From Alphaproteobacteria bacterium (lineage in GTDB: Bacteria; Pseudomonadota; Alphaproteobacteria; TMED109): DNA of 64,000 bases. The notes below the pieces were generated by a model, which saw nothing but the letters and a program-made list of their open reading frames with translations, was not told where the DNA came from and did not search any database. The stretch covers positions 173,002-237,001 of the forward strand of contig JAJDWH010000033.1 of NCBI GenBank assembly GCA_022825705.1, in the 5' to 3' direction. Position numbers and translations under genes: made by a program. Positions within the stretch are counted from its first letter, which is position 1. The number at the start of each line of letters is the position of its first letter. Positions 19,494 to 28,511 of this stretch are shown here, piece after piece.

Positions 19494-20283
19494 AACGGAA
19501 TTCAATGTGCGTTCGCCAGCACCCGCCTGGCGCGAAGAGACGCAGCGCGCGGCATCACCCGAGGTGCTCCTTGAGACGCGCACACTCTGCTTCGACGCCG
19601 GTGGCAGGCGGCTCATCGATCGGATCGACATCGACATCCGCGCGGGCAGGCGGACGATGATCATGGGCGCCAACGGGACCGGCAAGAGCCTGCTGCTCCG
19701 GCTCCTGCACGGTCTCATCCCGCCAACGAGAGGAGAGGTGCTCTGGCGAGGCCGGCCACTCGACCGCAGAGGTCGACACGCACAGGCGATGGTGTTTCAG
19801 CGGCCGGTCATGCTGCGCCGGTCGGTCATCGCCAATCTTCGTTTCGCCCTCGCAGTGCGGGGCTTTACAGGCTCGGAACGCACCATGAGAGAGACCGAGG
19901 CCTTGCAGCGGGCGCAACTCGAAGGACTGGCCGCCCGGCAGGCCCGCGTGCTGTCCGCGGGCGAACAACAGCGTCTCGCTGTTGCCCGAGCGCTCTCCTG
20001 CGCACCGCGGATACTGTTTCTTGACGAGCCGACGGCAAGCCTTGATCCGGTCTCCACCCACGCAGTAGAGCAGCTCATTCGGGAGGCCCATGCCGACGGA
20101 GTCACGATCGTCCTTGCGACGCACGATGTGGGACAGGCGCGACGGCTGGGTGACGATCTGGTGTTCATGCATGCCGGTCGCGTTGTTGAAACCGGTCGCG
20201 TGTCCGACGTTCTCAATGCGCCGCGTTCGGAAGCGGCCCGGGCCTGGCTCGAAGGGCGCCTGTACCTGGATTCATCGTCATAA
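19486..20283 (+). CDS. tupC: Tungstate ABC transporter ATP-binding protein
   Basis: ABC ATPase of 265 aa that powers TupB. Walker A GANGTGKS is at residues 61-68, Q-loop MVFQRPVML, signature LSAGEQQR, Walker B RILFLDEPTASLD and H-loop ATHD. The first 25 residues precede the ABC fold and look disordered. Translation is coupled to tupB by an 8-base overlap; tupA follows after 30 bases. No C-terminal Mop (molybdate-binding) domain is present, unlike ModC. Confidence 0.92.
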   Translation: MLETEFNVRSPAPAWREETQRAASPEVLLETRTLCFDAGGRRLIDRIDIDIRAGRRTMIMGANGTGKSLLLRLLHGLIPPTRGEVLWRGRPLDRRGRHAQAMVFQRPVMLRRSVIANLRFALAVRGFTGSERTMRETEALQRAQLEGLAARQARVLSAGEQQRLAVARALSCAPRILFLDEPTASLDPVSTHAVEQLIREAHADGVTIVLATHDVGQARRLGDDLVFMHAGRVVETGRVSDVLNAPRSEAARAWLEGRLYLDSSS

Positions 20284-20313
20284 CGGCAACTTCTCGGAGC
20301 AAGGGCGGACGTC

Positions 20314-21147
20314 ATGACCAGAAGGATGCTGCTCGGCCTGGCTGTCGTCGCAGTGGCGATCTTCGGGCAAAGCGACCGGTCGTCCGCGACCGAGAAGTTC
20401 ATTGTCGTTCAGTCGACCACATCGACCGATCATTCAGGCCTGTTCGATCGCATCCTTCCGGTGTTTAAGAAGAAGACCGGCATCGAGGTGCGCGTGGTTG
20501 CGGTGGGAACCGGCCAGGCGATCAAGAATGCGGCGAATGGCGACGGCGACGTACTGTTTGTCCATGACAGGGTCGCAGAGAACGAGTTCGTTGCGGATGG
20601 CCATGGCGTCAGTCGGGCGGACGTCATGTACAACGATTTCATCATTGTCGGCCCGCCCGCTGATCCCGCCGGCGTGGCCGGGACGACCGATGCCGTGGTC
20701 GCCTTGTCGAGGATTGCCGATTCGAATGCGCTGTTTGCCTCGCGCGGAGACGACAGCGGTACGCACAAGGCCGAATTGCGGCTCTGGCGTCAAGCAGGAG
20801 TGGATGCGGTCGCCGATTCGGGTTCCTGGTACCGCGAAACCGGTTCAGGCATGGGGGCGACCCTCAATACCGCGATTGGACTGGGTGCCTACACCATGGT
20901 CGATCGGGCAACCTGGATCAGTTTCGGCAACAAGCATGGCTATCGGGTCATGGTCGAAGGCGATCCGCGGTTCTTCAACCAGTACGGCATTATCTTGGTG
21001 AATCCGAACAAACACCCACGGGTAAAGGCCAAGTGGGGCAAGCAGTTCGTCGACTGGGTTCTTTCCAGCGACGGCCAGACCGCAATCGCGTCCTACAAGG
21101 TCGACGGGCGGCAAGTGTTTTTCCCGAACGCCCGACGGGCGCCATAG
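20314..21147 (+). CDS. tupA: Tungstate-binding periplasmic protein
   Basis: Solute-binding protein of the TupABC importer; 277 aa with a signal peptide (about residues 1-25). The oxyanion-site segment QSTTSTDHSGLFD, then VVAVGTGQAIKNAANGDGDVLFVHD and the segment FIIVGPPADPAGV are typical of the TupA/WtpA-like group rather than ModA. LFASRGDDSGTHKAELRLW and YRETGSGMGATLN line the cleft. Third gene of the operon. The family is selective for tungstate over molybdate where tested. Confidence 0.92.
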   Translation: MTRRMLLGLAVVAVAIFGQSDRSSATEKFIVVQSTTSTDHSGLFDRILPVFKKKTGIEVRVVAVGTGQAIKNAANGDGDVLFVHDRVAENEFVADGHGVSRADVMYNDFIIVGPPADPAGVAGTTDAVVALSRIADSNALFASRGDDSGTHKAELRLWRQAGVDAVADSGSWYRETGSGMGATLNTAIGLGAYTMVDRATWISFGNKHGYRVMVEGDPRFFNQYGIILVNPNKHPRVKAKWGKQFVDWVLSSDGQTAIASYKVDGRQVFFPNARRAP

Positions 21148-21240
21148 GCGCTGTGCCCTGACCGGAGCCCACTGATCGCTGCATTATTGGGCAACGTCTG
21201 GCCGGTACATGTATCGATCGGTGGCGGTCCGACGGGGGCC

Positions 21241-22134
21241 CTACGGCGACAGCCAGCGCACCGTCCCGAGGTCGGCCAGACGGTAGCCGCCCATGGATGC
21301 AGCCTTGCGCCGCAGAGGTTCGTTGCGGGCAAATCCCAGCAGTGTCTGTACGGGTTCCGTGAAATACGCCCGGCGATTGATCAACAGGTCGAACCGCTCC
21401 TCGACGAGCGGCAGGAACGGCAGGTGGAACTGGCGTGCCATCGCTTCGATTCCCATCGCGGCATCGGCTTCACCGGCTGCCACTGCTGCGGCTGCATCGC
21501 TTTCGGTCCGGGCAAGGCCACTGGATGGGACCAGGTCGTTCAGTGTTAACCCCGCTTTGGCCAGCAGATCCTCGAAGATCGCGGCGGCGCCTGCTCCCGG
21601 CTGGCGGAGGGCGACCCGTTTCCCTTTAAGGTCGGCCATTTGCGTCACTTCGCCCTGCACCCGGTCCGACAGGATCAATCCCCGCGCACGCACTGCCCAT
21701 GCGATGAGAACGCTGGCGCGGATCCCCATCTCCTCCGCCGTCTGCACGTTCCAGCCCCGGTGTTCCGGGATATGGATTCCGGCCAGGGCCGCCCGCCCTT
21801 CGGAGAATCGCTTGAGGCCGTCGACGCTGCCGTTGAAGAGGGTTGCCAGAGTTGAACCGGATTCTCTCACCGCCCAGTCAAGCAGCGGATCATGCGAACC
21901 GGTAAGCACCGCGGGCCGTTCCCGGGGCACGGATGTGCCCGCGCCCTCGATCCACGCCAGGATCTCGGCACTGGGGAAGAGCAACTTTCCGGTGACCCTG
22001 CGGTGAGGAATTCCACCGCTCGCAGCCAGATCGTAGACCTTGCGTTCCTTTACACGGAGCAGCGCTGCCACCTCTTTCGTCGTCAGGTACAGCGGGTGGT
22101 CCTTCTGCGCGTCCGCCTGCATTGCGTGTCTCAT
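21241..22134 (-). CDS. Excisionase-type HTH regulator fused to a periplasmic-binding-like domain
   Basis: One-component regulator, 297 aa from the ATG at 22134 (GGAGG lies very close; ATG 22122 is an alternative). Residues of about 15-65 form an excisionase/MerR-type HTH: LTTKEVAALLRVKERKVYDLAASGGIPHRRV. The rest is a cytoplasmic binding-protein-like domain with HDPLLDWAVRESG, GLKRFSEGRAALAGIHIPE and DLKGKRVALRQPGAGA, of the kind found next to molybdate and tungstate transporters. It converges on tupA, so it probably senses oxyanion or Moco status and controls the tup operon (inference from position and architecture). Confidence 0.85.
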   Translation of the reverse strand: MRHAMQADAQKDHPLYLTTKEVAALLRVKERKVYDLAASGGIPHRRVTGKLLFPSAEILAWIEGAGTSVPRERPAVLTGSHDPLLDWAVRESGSTLATLFNGSVDGLKRFSEGRAALAGIHIPEHRGWNVQTAEEMGIRASVLIAWAVRARGLILSDRVQGEVTQMADLKGKRVALRQPGAGAAAIFEDLLAKAGLTLNDLVPSSGLARTESDAAAAVAAGEADAAMGIEAMARQFHLPFLPLVEERFDLLINRRAYFTEPVQTLLGFARNEPLRRKAASMGGYRLADLGTVRWLSP

Positions 22135-22334
22135 GCCTCCAGGAGCCGCGCCATCGGCAACGCAATGCATACAGGATATTCGGGCGACCTGACGGTTCCA
22201 CTCCTGGGCACGGGTTGTCCGTATCGCCGATAGCGCGCGGCATGGTGAGCCTGCCTCGATGACGAAACCGTCGGAGGTCCCTTGGGGCAGGAGCGACCCA
22301 TGGGGCCGTTACAATCCGCGGCATGGGATTGACC

Positions 22335-23159
22335 ATGACCATCAGGATCGCCAGTGCTCTTGAAAAGTCGTGGGTCAAGGGTGTCCTGGTCCTGGCAGCC
22401 TCCAGTTGCCTGTTGGCAAGCGCGCAGGCGCTGGCCCAATGCCAAGATGACGCCCCGACGGTCTTGCACGGCGCATCTCCATCGCCGCCCGAGCCGGAGA
22501 GTCTGGTGCTGCTCCGGCACACTTTGACCCGCGCCCGTGACCCCGATGTACGCCCCGGGACCGAAAGCGGGCCTGATCGGGCTGCTCTCGTCGTGAGTCT
22601 CGACGGGATTTTGGCCCGCATCAGAACGTCTTGGCCCGACATGGCAGCGGTCACGGCTCACCCGCTCTGGCAACCTGGACGGCTGATCTTGCATTCGGAC
22701 CCATCACTGGGCGGGAGAGTCCTGCGGGCGCTTGGAGAACGCGGTACTCTCGCGCCGTTTTGCACCGGCCACACAGAGTTCGATGCGCTCAATCGGGCCG
22801 TCGGCCTGCGGGCGATGACAACGTTTCCCCACCTGCCGGACATATTCGTGGTTGAATTCGATTCGAACTTGGACGTTCCCGGCGTTGCGGCGCGATACGA
22901 AGCCGTTGACGGGATGATCGTTGCGTCACCGGACGCTCCGACGGGAGATAGCCCTGGGATCCAGGTGTTGCGCTCGAACGGCGAATGGTTCCTGGTGTTC
23001 CGCGAGGCGTGGGGGGATTGTCCGTCCGGTTGCATGTATTCCGAGCTTCACTTCTTCATCGCCGATGAGCGCAGGGTCGTCCGAATCCTTCACGAGAAGG
23101 CGTCCCGGATGGAAGGGTTCTCGGACATCCTCGCCGCACGTGGTTGGCGGCTCCAGTGA
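22335..23159 (+). CDS. Exported protein of unknown function with a DCPSGC motif
   Basis: 274 aa from ATG 22335 (ATG 22323, four codons upstream, is also possible). The N-terminus is a signal peptide (VLVLAASSCLLASAQALAQ). The mature part has HPLWQPGRLILHSDP, a region around FVVEFDSNLDVPGVAARYEAV, and a C-terminal block with EAWGDCPSGCMYSELHFF in which two close Cys probably form a disulfide. I recognise no family with a known function. It is divergent from the HTH regulator by 200 bases and is followed by a 316-base gap. A periplasmic or surface protein is likely. Confidence 0.75.
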   Translation: MTIRIASALEKSWVKGVLVLAASSCLLASAQALAQCQDDAPTVLHGASPSPPEPESLVLLRHTLTRARDPDVRPGTESGPDRAALVVSLDGILARIRTSWPDMAAVTAHPLWQPGRLILHSDPSLGGRVLRALGERGTLAPFCTGHTEFDALNRAVGLRAMTTFPHLPDIFVVEFDSNLDVPGVAARYEAVDGMIVASPDAPTGDSPGIQVLRSNGEWFLVFREAWGDCPSGCMYSELHFFIADERRVVRILHEKASRMEGFSDILAARGWRLQ

Positions 23160-23475
23160 TGCGGCTGTGTCTGTTCCCGCGATCGACCTAGGTGCGGTCC
23201 TGGACTGATGACTGCCGGCAGGATGACCAGGCGCTGCACAGTGGCGATCCACACGAGTGGATTCACCAGAAGGAGATGAAGTGGGGATGTCGAGGTGGCG
23301 GCATGGTGGGGTAGGCCCGTGTGGCCCCGGTCCTTCGCCCAACGTTCGCGGTACTGGAGGCTCCGGTGGGCTTTCCTGCTAGCTGGAGCCGAATTCCCAA
23401 CCCTGCGTCGGCATGCTAGGAATGCTGGCTTTCCGGTCGGGCGACTTGCAGCACTGACCGCAGCAGGCCAAGCCC
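23160..23475. other. Leader region of fhs
   Basis: About 316 bases with no supported gene. An open frame starting at 23295 on the plus strand runs into fhs in another frame and is a shadow. The region presumably carries the fhs promoter; no element stood out. Confidence 0.4.
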
Positions 23476-25152
23476 ATGCCCCAGACCAGCGATATCGAGA
23501 TTGCGCGTGCCGCAAACCTTCTTCCCATCCAGGAAGTTGGCGAAAGGCTGCAGATTCCTGCAAGGCACCTGGTGCCATGGGGTCGAAGCGTCGCCAAACT
23601 CGACCTGGATTTCATCGACTCACTATCCGAACGCCCCGACGGCAGGCTCGTGCTGGTGACGGCCATCACGCCCACTCCCGCCGGAGAAGGCAAGACCACC
23701 ACGACGGTCGGGCTGGGCGACGCCCTCAACCGCGTTGGCAAGCGCGCGGCGATTTGCCTCCGGGAGCCCAGCCTTGGACCGTGCTTTGGGCTCAAGGGGG
23801 GCGCTGCCGGTGGTGGTTACGCGCAGGTGGTCCCGATGGAGGACATCAACCTCCACTTTACCGGCGATTTCCATGCCATCGGTGCAGCCCACAACCTCCT
23901 GGCCGCGATGGTCGACAATCACGTGTACTGGGGAAACGCGCTGCAGCTTGACGCGCGGCGGGAGGGGTGGCGCCGGGTCGTGGACATGAACGACCGGGCC
24001 CTGCGCGACGTGGTGCTGTCCTTGGGCGGCGTCAGCAACGGCTTTCCGCGGCAGTCGGGGTTCGACATCACCGTGGCATCGGAGGTCATGGCTATCTTCT
24101 GCCTGGCCGAGGGCATTGCCGACCTCGAGCGGCGGTTGGGCAACATTGTCGTTGGGCGGACCCGGGAGCGCGAACCCCGCCGCGCGCGGGACCTACAGGC
24201 GGACGGCGCGATGGCGGTGCTGCTCAAGAACGCGTTGATGCCGAACCTGGTCCAGACGCTGGAGAACAATCCGGCGTTCGTGCACGGGGGACCGTTCGCC
24301 AACATCGCCCATGGCTGCAATTCGGCGATCGCGACTCGCGCCGCGTTGAAGCTTGCGGACTACGTGGTGACCGAGGCGGGGTTCGGAGCCGACCTCGGAG
24401 CTGAGAAATTCTTTGACATCAAGTGTCGAAAGGTGGGCCTCACGCCGACCGCCGCCGTTGTGGTCGCCACGGTGCGGGCGCTGAAAATGCATGGCGGCGT
24501 GGCGGTGAAGGATCTGGGGAGCGAGGATCTCGAGGCCGTCAAGAGGGGTCTCGAGAATCTCGGCCGGCATCTGGACAATGTTGCGAAGTTCGGTGTACCG
24601 GCGGTGGTTGCGGTGAATTGCTTTACCAGCGACACGCAGTCGGAGATCGCGGCGATCCAGGACTACTGCGCTGCACGCGGAACGGCGGCAGTTCCCTGCA
24701 CGCATTGGGCGGACGGCAGTGCCGGCACAGAGTTGCTTGCCCGGAGCGTGCTGGACCAGATTGAGGGCAGCTCGACGTCGTTTCGCCCCCTCTATCCCGA
24801 TGACCTGGGACTTTGGGAAAAGATCGAGCTGATTGCACGGGAAATCTACGGGGCTGCATCGGCATCCGCGCCCCCTGGCGTTCGGTCGCAGATTGAACGA
24901 TTCGAGGACGAGGGCTACCGGAATTATCCGGTGTGCATGGCCAAGACGCAGTACAGTTTTTCCACGGATCCTGCCCGCAAGGGAGCGCCGACCGGACACA
25001 CCCTCTCCGTGCGCGAAGTCAGAATCGCTGCAGGCGCAGAATTCCTCGTGGCGATCTGCGGAAACATGATGACGATGCCTGGTCTGCCACGGGAGCCCGC
25101 GGCAAATCGTATCCGTCTGGACGCAGAGGGTCAGGTCGAAGGGCTCTTCTGA
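23476..25152 (+). CDS. fhs: Formate-tetrahydrofolate ligase
   Basis: Joins formate to tetrahydrofolate with ATP, giving 10-formyl-THF for C1 metabolism; 558 aa, the normal length. The P-loop [12 protein letters not shown] is at residues 66-77. Further hallmarks are [24 protein letters not shown] (read in two adjacent parts), [11 protein letters not shown] and [16 protein letters not shown]. The ATG at 23476 lies at the end of a weakly purine-rich stretch. It stands alone: folD and purU are not adjacent. The tungstate operon just upstream hints at a tungsten formate dehydrogenase elsewhere, but that is inference. Confidence 0.97.
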   Translation: MPQTSDIEIARAANLLPIQEVGERLQIPARHLVPWGRSVAKLDLDFIDSLSERPDGRLVLVTAITPTPAGEGKTTTTVGLGDALNRVGKRAAICLREPSLGPCFGLKGGAAGGGYAQVVPMEDINLHFTGDFHAIGAAHNLLAAMVDNHVYWGNALQLDARREGWRRVVDMNDRALRDVVLSLGGVSNGFPRQSGFDITVASEVMAIFCLAEGIADLERRLGNIVVGRTREREPRRARDLQADGAMAVLLKNALMPNLVQTLENNPAFVHGGPFANIAHGCNSAIATRAALKLADYVVTEAGFGADLGAEKFFDIKCRKVGLTPTAAVVVATVRALKMHGGVAVKDLGSEDLEAVKRGLENLGRHLDNVAKFGVPAVVAVNCFTSDTQSEIAAIQDYCAARGTAAVPCTHWADGSAGTELLARSVLDQIEGSSTSFRPLYPDDLGLWEKIELIAREIYGAASASAPPGVRSQIERFEDEGYRNYPVCMAKTQYSFSTDPARKGAPTGHTLSVREVRIAAGAEFLVAICGNMMTMPGLPREPAANRIRLDAEGQVEGLF

Positions 25153-25618
25153 CAGGCGGCGATCGCCCGTCCTCGCTGCCGTGTGCTTGGTGCTCTGGCG
25201 CATGCGGCAAGCCTCCCGGAAAGCTTGGTCATGCCCCGGCATTGCGTCCGGCATTCCTACGGATTTCTGCGGCGTTCAGGCGGGCAAAGAGCGACCCGGG
25301 GTCAGATGAGAATGATCGAATAAATATGTGGATAACGGTAATTAGAATATCATGTTGCACGGGTAATGTAATGATTGAATGAAGAGGGTTGCCGTAGTGT
25401 TCCTGCGCGCTGCCGACGATGGCGTGCAGGGAGCCGCTCGGCGGTACGCGCCCGATCGCCCCGGTTGCTGGCGGCGGACCGCCCGATGGTGTGGAACGGC
25501 TTGTGCAGTGCCGCATCGGCGATCGTACGCAGCCAGGGAAACCCCGTAACGACTGCGCTGCACGGCCCTCCAGAGCCTGACATAGGCACCCTGGTTGACT
25601 TCTGATCCGACTGTGGGC
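25153..25618. other. Intergenic region with an AT-rich island
   Basis: About 466 bases between fhs and the DUF1538 pair. No gene is supported. Bases 25316-25385 are strikingly AT-rich against a GC-rich background and include a perfect DnaA-box consensus. Confidence 0.55.
25327..25335 (-). promoter_or_regulatory. DnaA-box consensus
   Basis: TGTGGATAA on the plus strand is the exact complement of the strong DnaA box TTATCCACA. It lies inside an AT-rich island. Only one copy was noticed, so a role as a replication origin is not claimed. Confidence 0.45.
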
Positions 25619-26443
25619 ATGACACGTCGGAACGTGCGACGAGCGGGTGTCGGCATGCGGATTCCGTCTTCACCTGCTTTGCAGCCAGTGCGTCGCAGCG
25701 CATCTGCCTCGGGACGGGCGCTCCGGCGGTTCCTGCGTCTGTTCGCGGGTGCCGGTCGTGACCTGGCGCCGCTGATCGGTGTCGTTGCTTTCTTCCAGTT
25801 CGTCATCTTTCGCCAACCGCTGCCCGACTTCGAATCCATCCTGCTGGGATTGGTCTTCGTCGTCCTGGGGCTGGCCATGTTCATTCACGGGCTTGAGACC
25901 AGCCTGTTCCCCATCGGGGAAGACATGGCGAACGCTCTCACGGCGAAAGCGAGCGTGCCGTGGCTGCTGGTCTTTGCGTTCGGCTTGGGTTTCGGAACCA
26001 CGGTTGCCGAACCGGCATTGATCGCGGTGGCAGGTGAGGCCGGCAAGATTGCCGCCGAGGCCGACATGATCGAAGCGACGCCGGTAGCAATCGAACACTG
26101 GTCCAATCGGCTTCGGCAGGTTGTTGCCGTCTCCGTGGGCTCATCGATCGTGCTGGGGGTAATGCGCATCATCCGCGGCTGGCCGATCCACTTCATCGTG
26201 ATCGGTGGCTACATGGTGGTTTTGGTTATGACGGCATTCACACCGCCTGAATTTGTTGGAATAGCGTACGACGCGGGTGGCGTGACCACGTCGACCATCA
26301 CGGTTCCCCTCGTAGCCGCGCTCGGGGTGGGATTGTCGACGGGGATCCGCGGCCGAAGCCCTGTCACGGACGGTTTCGGAATGATTGCGCTCGCGAGTCT
26401 CTTTCCGATCATCTTTGTGCTCGGTTACGGAATGGTGTCGTGA
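25619..26443 (+). CDS. DUF1538 integral membrane protein (first of a pair)
   Basis: Membrane protein of 274 aa if ATG 25619 is used (ATG 25655 and TTG 25595 are alternatives; none has a strong ribosome site). A basic N-terminal tail of about 35 residues precedes some six hydrophobic segments. Two family motifs stand out: [14 protein letters not shown] in the middle and [15 protein letters not shown] near the end. Both recur in the next gene, so the two proteins are related and likely form a heterodimer. The stop overlaps the next start as GTGA. The family has no proven function; transport is likely from its topology. Confidence 0.82.
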   Translation: MTRRNVRRAGVGMRIPSSPALQPVRRSASASGRALRRFLRLFAGAGRDLAPLIGVVAFFQFVIFRQPLPDFESILLGLVFVVLGLAMFIHGLETSLFPIGEDMANALTAKASVPWLLVFAFGLGFGTTVAEPALIAVAGEAGKIAAEADMIEATPVAIEHWSNRLRQVVAVSVGSSIVLGVMRIIRGWPIHFIVIGGYMVVLVMTAFTPPEFVGIAYDAGGVTTSTITVPLVAALGVGLSTGIRGRSPVTDGFGMIALASLFPIIFVLGYGMVS

Positions 26444-27228
26444 CCGGTATCGGTCAGGCAGCCGCCGACCTCGTGCCTGCCCTGCTGCAGACGCTCTCGG
26501 ATGTGCTCCCGATCATTCTTCTCCTGTTTGTTTTTCAGATCGTGGTGTTGCGTCGCCCGTTGCGTCATCCCGGCAGGAAACTGATCGGCCTGGGCTACGT
26601 CGTTGCCGGGCTGGCCCTCTTCGGTGCCGGACTGGAAAGCGCCTTGTTTCCCTTGGGCCGAAGCATGGCTGCCCAATTGACAGCGCCTGAATTCCTGGGG
26701 CTGGCGGAAGGCGAGATCGGGCCTCCCAGCGCGTACCTGTGGGTGTACGTCTTTGCAGCGGCGATCGGGTTTGCCACCACGGTCGCCGAACCGGCATTGA
26801 TCACGGTCTCCATCAAGGCGGAACAGGTGTCCGCCGGCACGATTCGGGCGTTTCCGCTCCGACTGGCGGTTGCCCTGGGAGTCGCAGTCGGGGTGGCGCT
26901 TGGAACCTATCGGATCGTTTCGGGCACGCCACTCCACTGGTACATCATGGCGGGTTACCTGTTGGTTGCCGCACAGACAATTTGGGCGCAGCGGGTCATG
27001 ATCCCGATTGCCTACGATTCCGGCGGCGTCACCACTTCGACGGTGACTGTTCCCGTGGTTTCGGCGCTGGGAATCAGCCTGGCCGCCGCGATTCCGGGCC
27101 GTAGCCCGCTTGTCGATGGGTTTGGACTGATTGCCTTCGCCAGCCTCTTTCCGATCATTTCGGTACTGGCCTATGCGTGGACGGCGGCTTGGCTGCTGCG
27201 TTACCGTCGCTGGACCAGACCACGCTAG
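26440..27228 (+). CDS. DUF1538 integral membrane protein (second of a pair)
   Basis: 262 aa. GTG at 26440 overlaps the stop of the first DUF1538 gene (GTGA), so translation is coupled. It carries the same motif pair, [13 protein letters not shown] and [15 protein letters not shown], and about six membrane helices. It opens [20 protein letters not shown], matching the hydrophobic start of its partner. A P-II-like gene begins 8 bases after its stop. By analogy with AmtB-GlnK and SbtA-SbtB, a P-II-like protein next to a membrane protein suggests a gated transporter; the substrate is unknown. Confidence 0.84.
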   Translation: MTGIGQAAADLVPALLQTLSDVLPIILLLFVFQIVVLRRPLRHPGRKLIGLGYVVAGLALFGAGLESALFPLGRSMAAQLTAPEFLGLAEGEIGPPSAYLWVYVFAAAIGFATTVAEPALITVSIKAEQVSAGTIRAFPLRLAVALGVAVGVALGTYRIVSGTPLHWYIMAGYLLVAAQTIWAQRVMIPIAYDSGGVTTSTVTVPVVSALGISLAAAIPGRSPLVDGFGLIAFASLFPIISVLAYAWTAAWLLRYRRWTRPR

Positions 27229-27236
27229 AGGACCCC

Positions 27237-27560
27237 ATGAAACTGAAGCTCATCATTGCCATCGTTCCCGATACCCGCACGGAGGATTTGCAGGAAGCGG
27301 CACGGGCGGCCGGGGCTACGGGCATTACCGTCATCCACCAGGCGCGTGGCGAGGGCCGCGCGCCCGCGAAGACGTTCCTTGGCATGGACACGCAACTGAT
27401 GTGCGACGCCCTGATGTTCGTGGTGGCAGCCAGTCGGGCTGAACATGTCCTGGCAGCCATCACGGAGGCGGGTGGACTCGAAGAGGAGGAGGGGGCGGGA
27501 GTGGCGTTCCAGCTCGACGTTGAAGCCGCCAGGGGATTCCTTACGCAGTTGCCTGACTGA
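27237..27560 (+). CDS. P-II-like signalling protein
   Basis: 107 aa from ATG 27237, with AGAGGA 5 bases upstream. The ferredoxin-like P-II fold is suggested by MKLKLIIAIVPDTRTEDLQEAARAAG (strand-helix; read in two parts), a T-loop-sized region around ARGEGRAPAKTFLG, and a second strand-helix unit MFVVAASRAEHVLAAITEAG. The uridylylated Tyr of GlnB/GlnK is not present, so it is a P-II-like sensor rather than a nitrogen P-II. The likely partner is the coupled DUF1538 pair immediately upstream. The ligand is unknown. Confidence 0.78.
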   Translation: MKLKLIIAIVPDTRTEDLQEAARAAGATGITVIHQARGEGRAPAKTFLGMDTQLMCDALMFVVAASRAEHVLAAITEAGGLEEEEGAGVAFQLDVEAARGFLTQLPD

Positions 27561-27613
27561 TCATCTTCTCGGCGGACAGCGGGGCCTGCTGCTGCCGGAA
27601 GACAAGTCTTGCG

Positions 27614-27859
27614 CTATCGCCCCTTACGCCCCGTACGTAACCGGATTTCGAACACCCCATCACGCTCGACAATTCCGAGGAGCTCGTGGCCGGCGATCTC
27701 GCAAAAGGCCGTAAAGTCGGCCGGTGCGGACGAATCGTCGGTGGTCACTAGGGCTTCACTGCCGGACGACACGCGCCGCAACGCCTTCCGTGCCCGAATG
27801 ACGGGCAGCGGGCACCGCAGCCCCCGATAATCAAGCATGATCAGCGGTTCGTCGGTCAT
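27614..27859 (-). CDS. TusA-family sulfur carrier
   Basis: 81 aa, the normal size for this family. The signature CPLPVIRARKAL puts the persulfide-bearing Cys at residue 16. Then VTTDDSSAPADFTAFCEIAGHEL and a final strand EIRLR complete the two-layer fold. Such proteins hand sulfur to tRNA thiolation, Moco synthesis or sulfur metabolism; which one cannot be told here. It overlaps the end of the carboxymuconolactone-decarboxylase-like gene by 4 bases and converges on the P-II-like gene. Confidence 0.85.
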   Translation of the reverse strand: MTDEPLIMLDYRGLRCPLPVIRARKALRRVSSGSEALVTTDDSSAPADFTAFCEIAGHELLGIVERDGVFEIRLRTGRKGR

Positions 27860-28248
27860 GAAGGCGTCGTGCCTGCTTGTTCCTCGTCCCTGACCCGTTT
27901 CGCAATCCGGAAGGCTGCAACTCCTGCCGGCATCCCGCTGTAGACGGCGACCTGGATGAGGGTCTCTCGTATCTCATCCCACGTGCATCCGTTGCGACGC
28001 GCACCTCGAACGTGCAACTCGAATTCTTCGTCTCGGCCCAGAGTGGCCAGTATGCAGAGGTTGTTGAGACTGCGGCGCGCCATGCTCAGCCCGTCGCGGC
28101 CCCAGACACCGCCCCAGCAGTACTCGGTGAGCAGATTCTGAAAATCGTCCGTCAGTGGATCACTGTGCCCAGTGGCCCGATCAACATACCGATCTCCCAG
28201 GACTTTTCTCCGAATTTCAAGGCCCTGCTGGTAGCGTTCCTCAGACAT
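27856..28248 (-). CDS. Carboxymuconolactone decarboxylase family protein
   Basis: 130 aa from ATG 28248, with GGAG 7 bases upstream; the open frame extends further but without support. It looks like the PcaC-type group: MSEERYQQGLEIRRKVLGD, LTEYCWGGVWGRDGLS, RSLNNLCILATLGRDEEFELH and IRETLIQVAVYSGMPAG. The family converts 4-carboxymuconolactone to beta-ketoadipate enol-lactone, but other pca genes are absent nearby and paralogues have other roles. It is translated with the TusA-like gene (4-base overlap). Confidence 0.88.
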   Translation of the reverse strand: MSEERYQQGLEIRRKVLGDRYVDRATGHSDPLTDDFQNLLTEYCWGGVWGRDGLSMARRSLNNLCILATLGRDEEFELHVRGARRNGCTWDEIRETLIQVAVYSGMPAGVAAFRIAKRVRDEEQAGTTPS

Positions 28249-28511
28249 GGTGGTACTCCGTTCCGTCACGTCCCAAACGGAATGTAGCTGCATTTCATGA
28301 CGACAGCGCGGAGCAGGTGTATCCCCCGATCGGCCGCCACTGCGGATGCTCGCCGGTAAAGCGAACCGATCGGCTGCGAAGTGCTGCCAAGGTTCGGCCG
28401 ACCGTGTTTCGAAACTAGGGTTGGCAAGAGCGCACCGGTGGCTGCGTGTTTGTCTCGCTCCAATTGACCGGGCTACTATGAAGGCCGTCAGCAGTCGGTA
28501 AGATTCTCCAG

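Noticed and set aside
24193..25254. 353-codon open frame on the minus strand
   Set aside because: Shadow of fhs; composition is that of a reverse frame and no motif is present.
25300..25400. Chromosomal replication origin
   Set aside because: Only one DnaA box and none of the usual neighbouring genes (dnaA, parAB, hemE).
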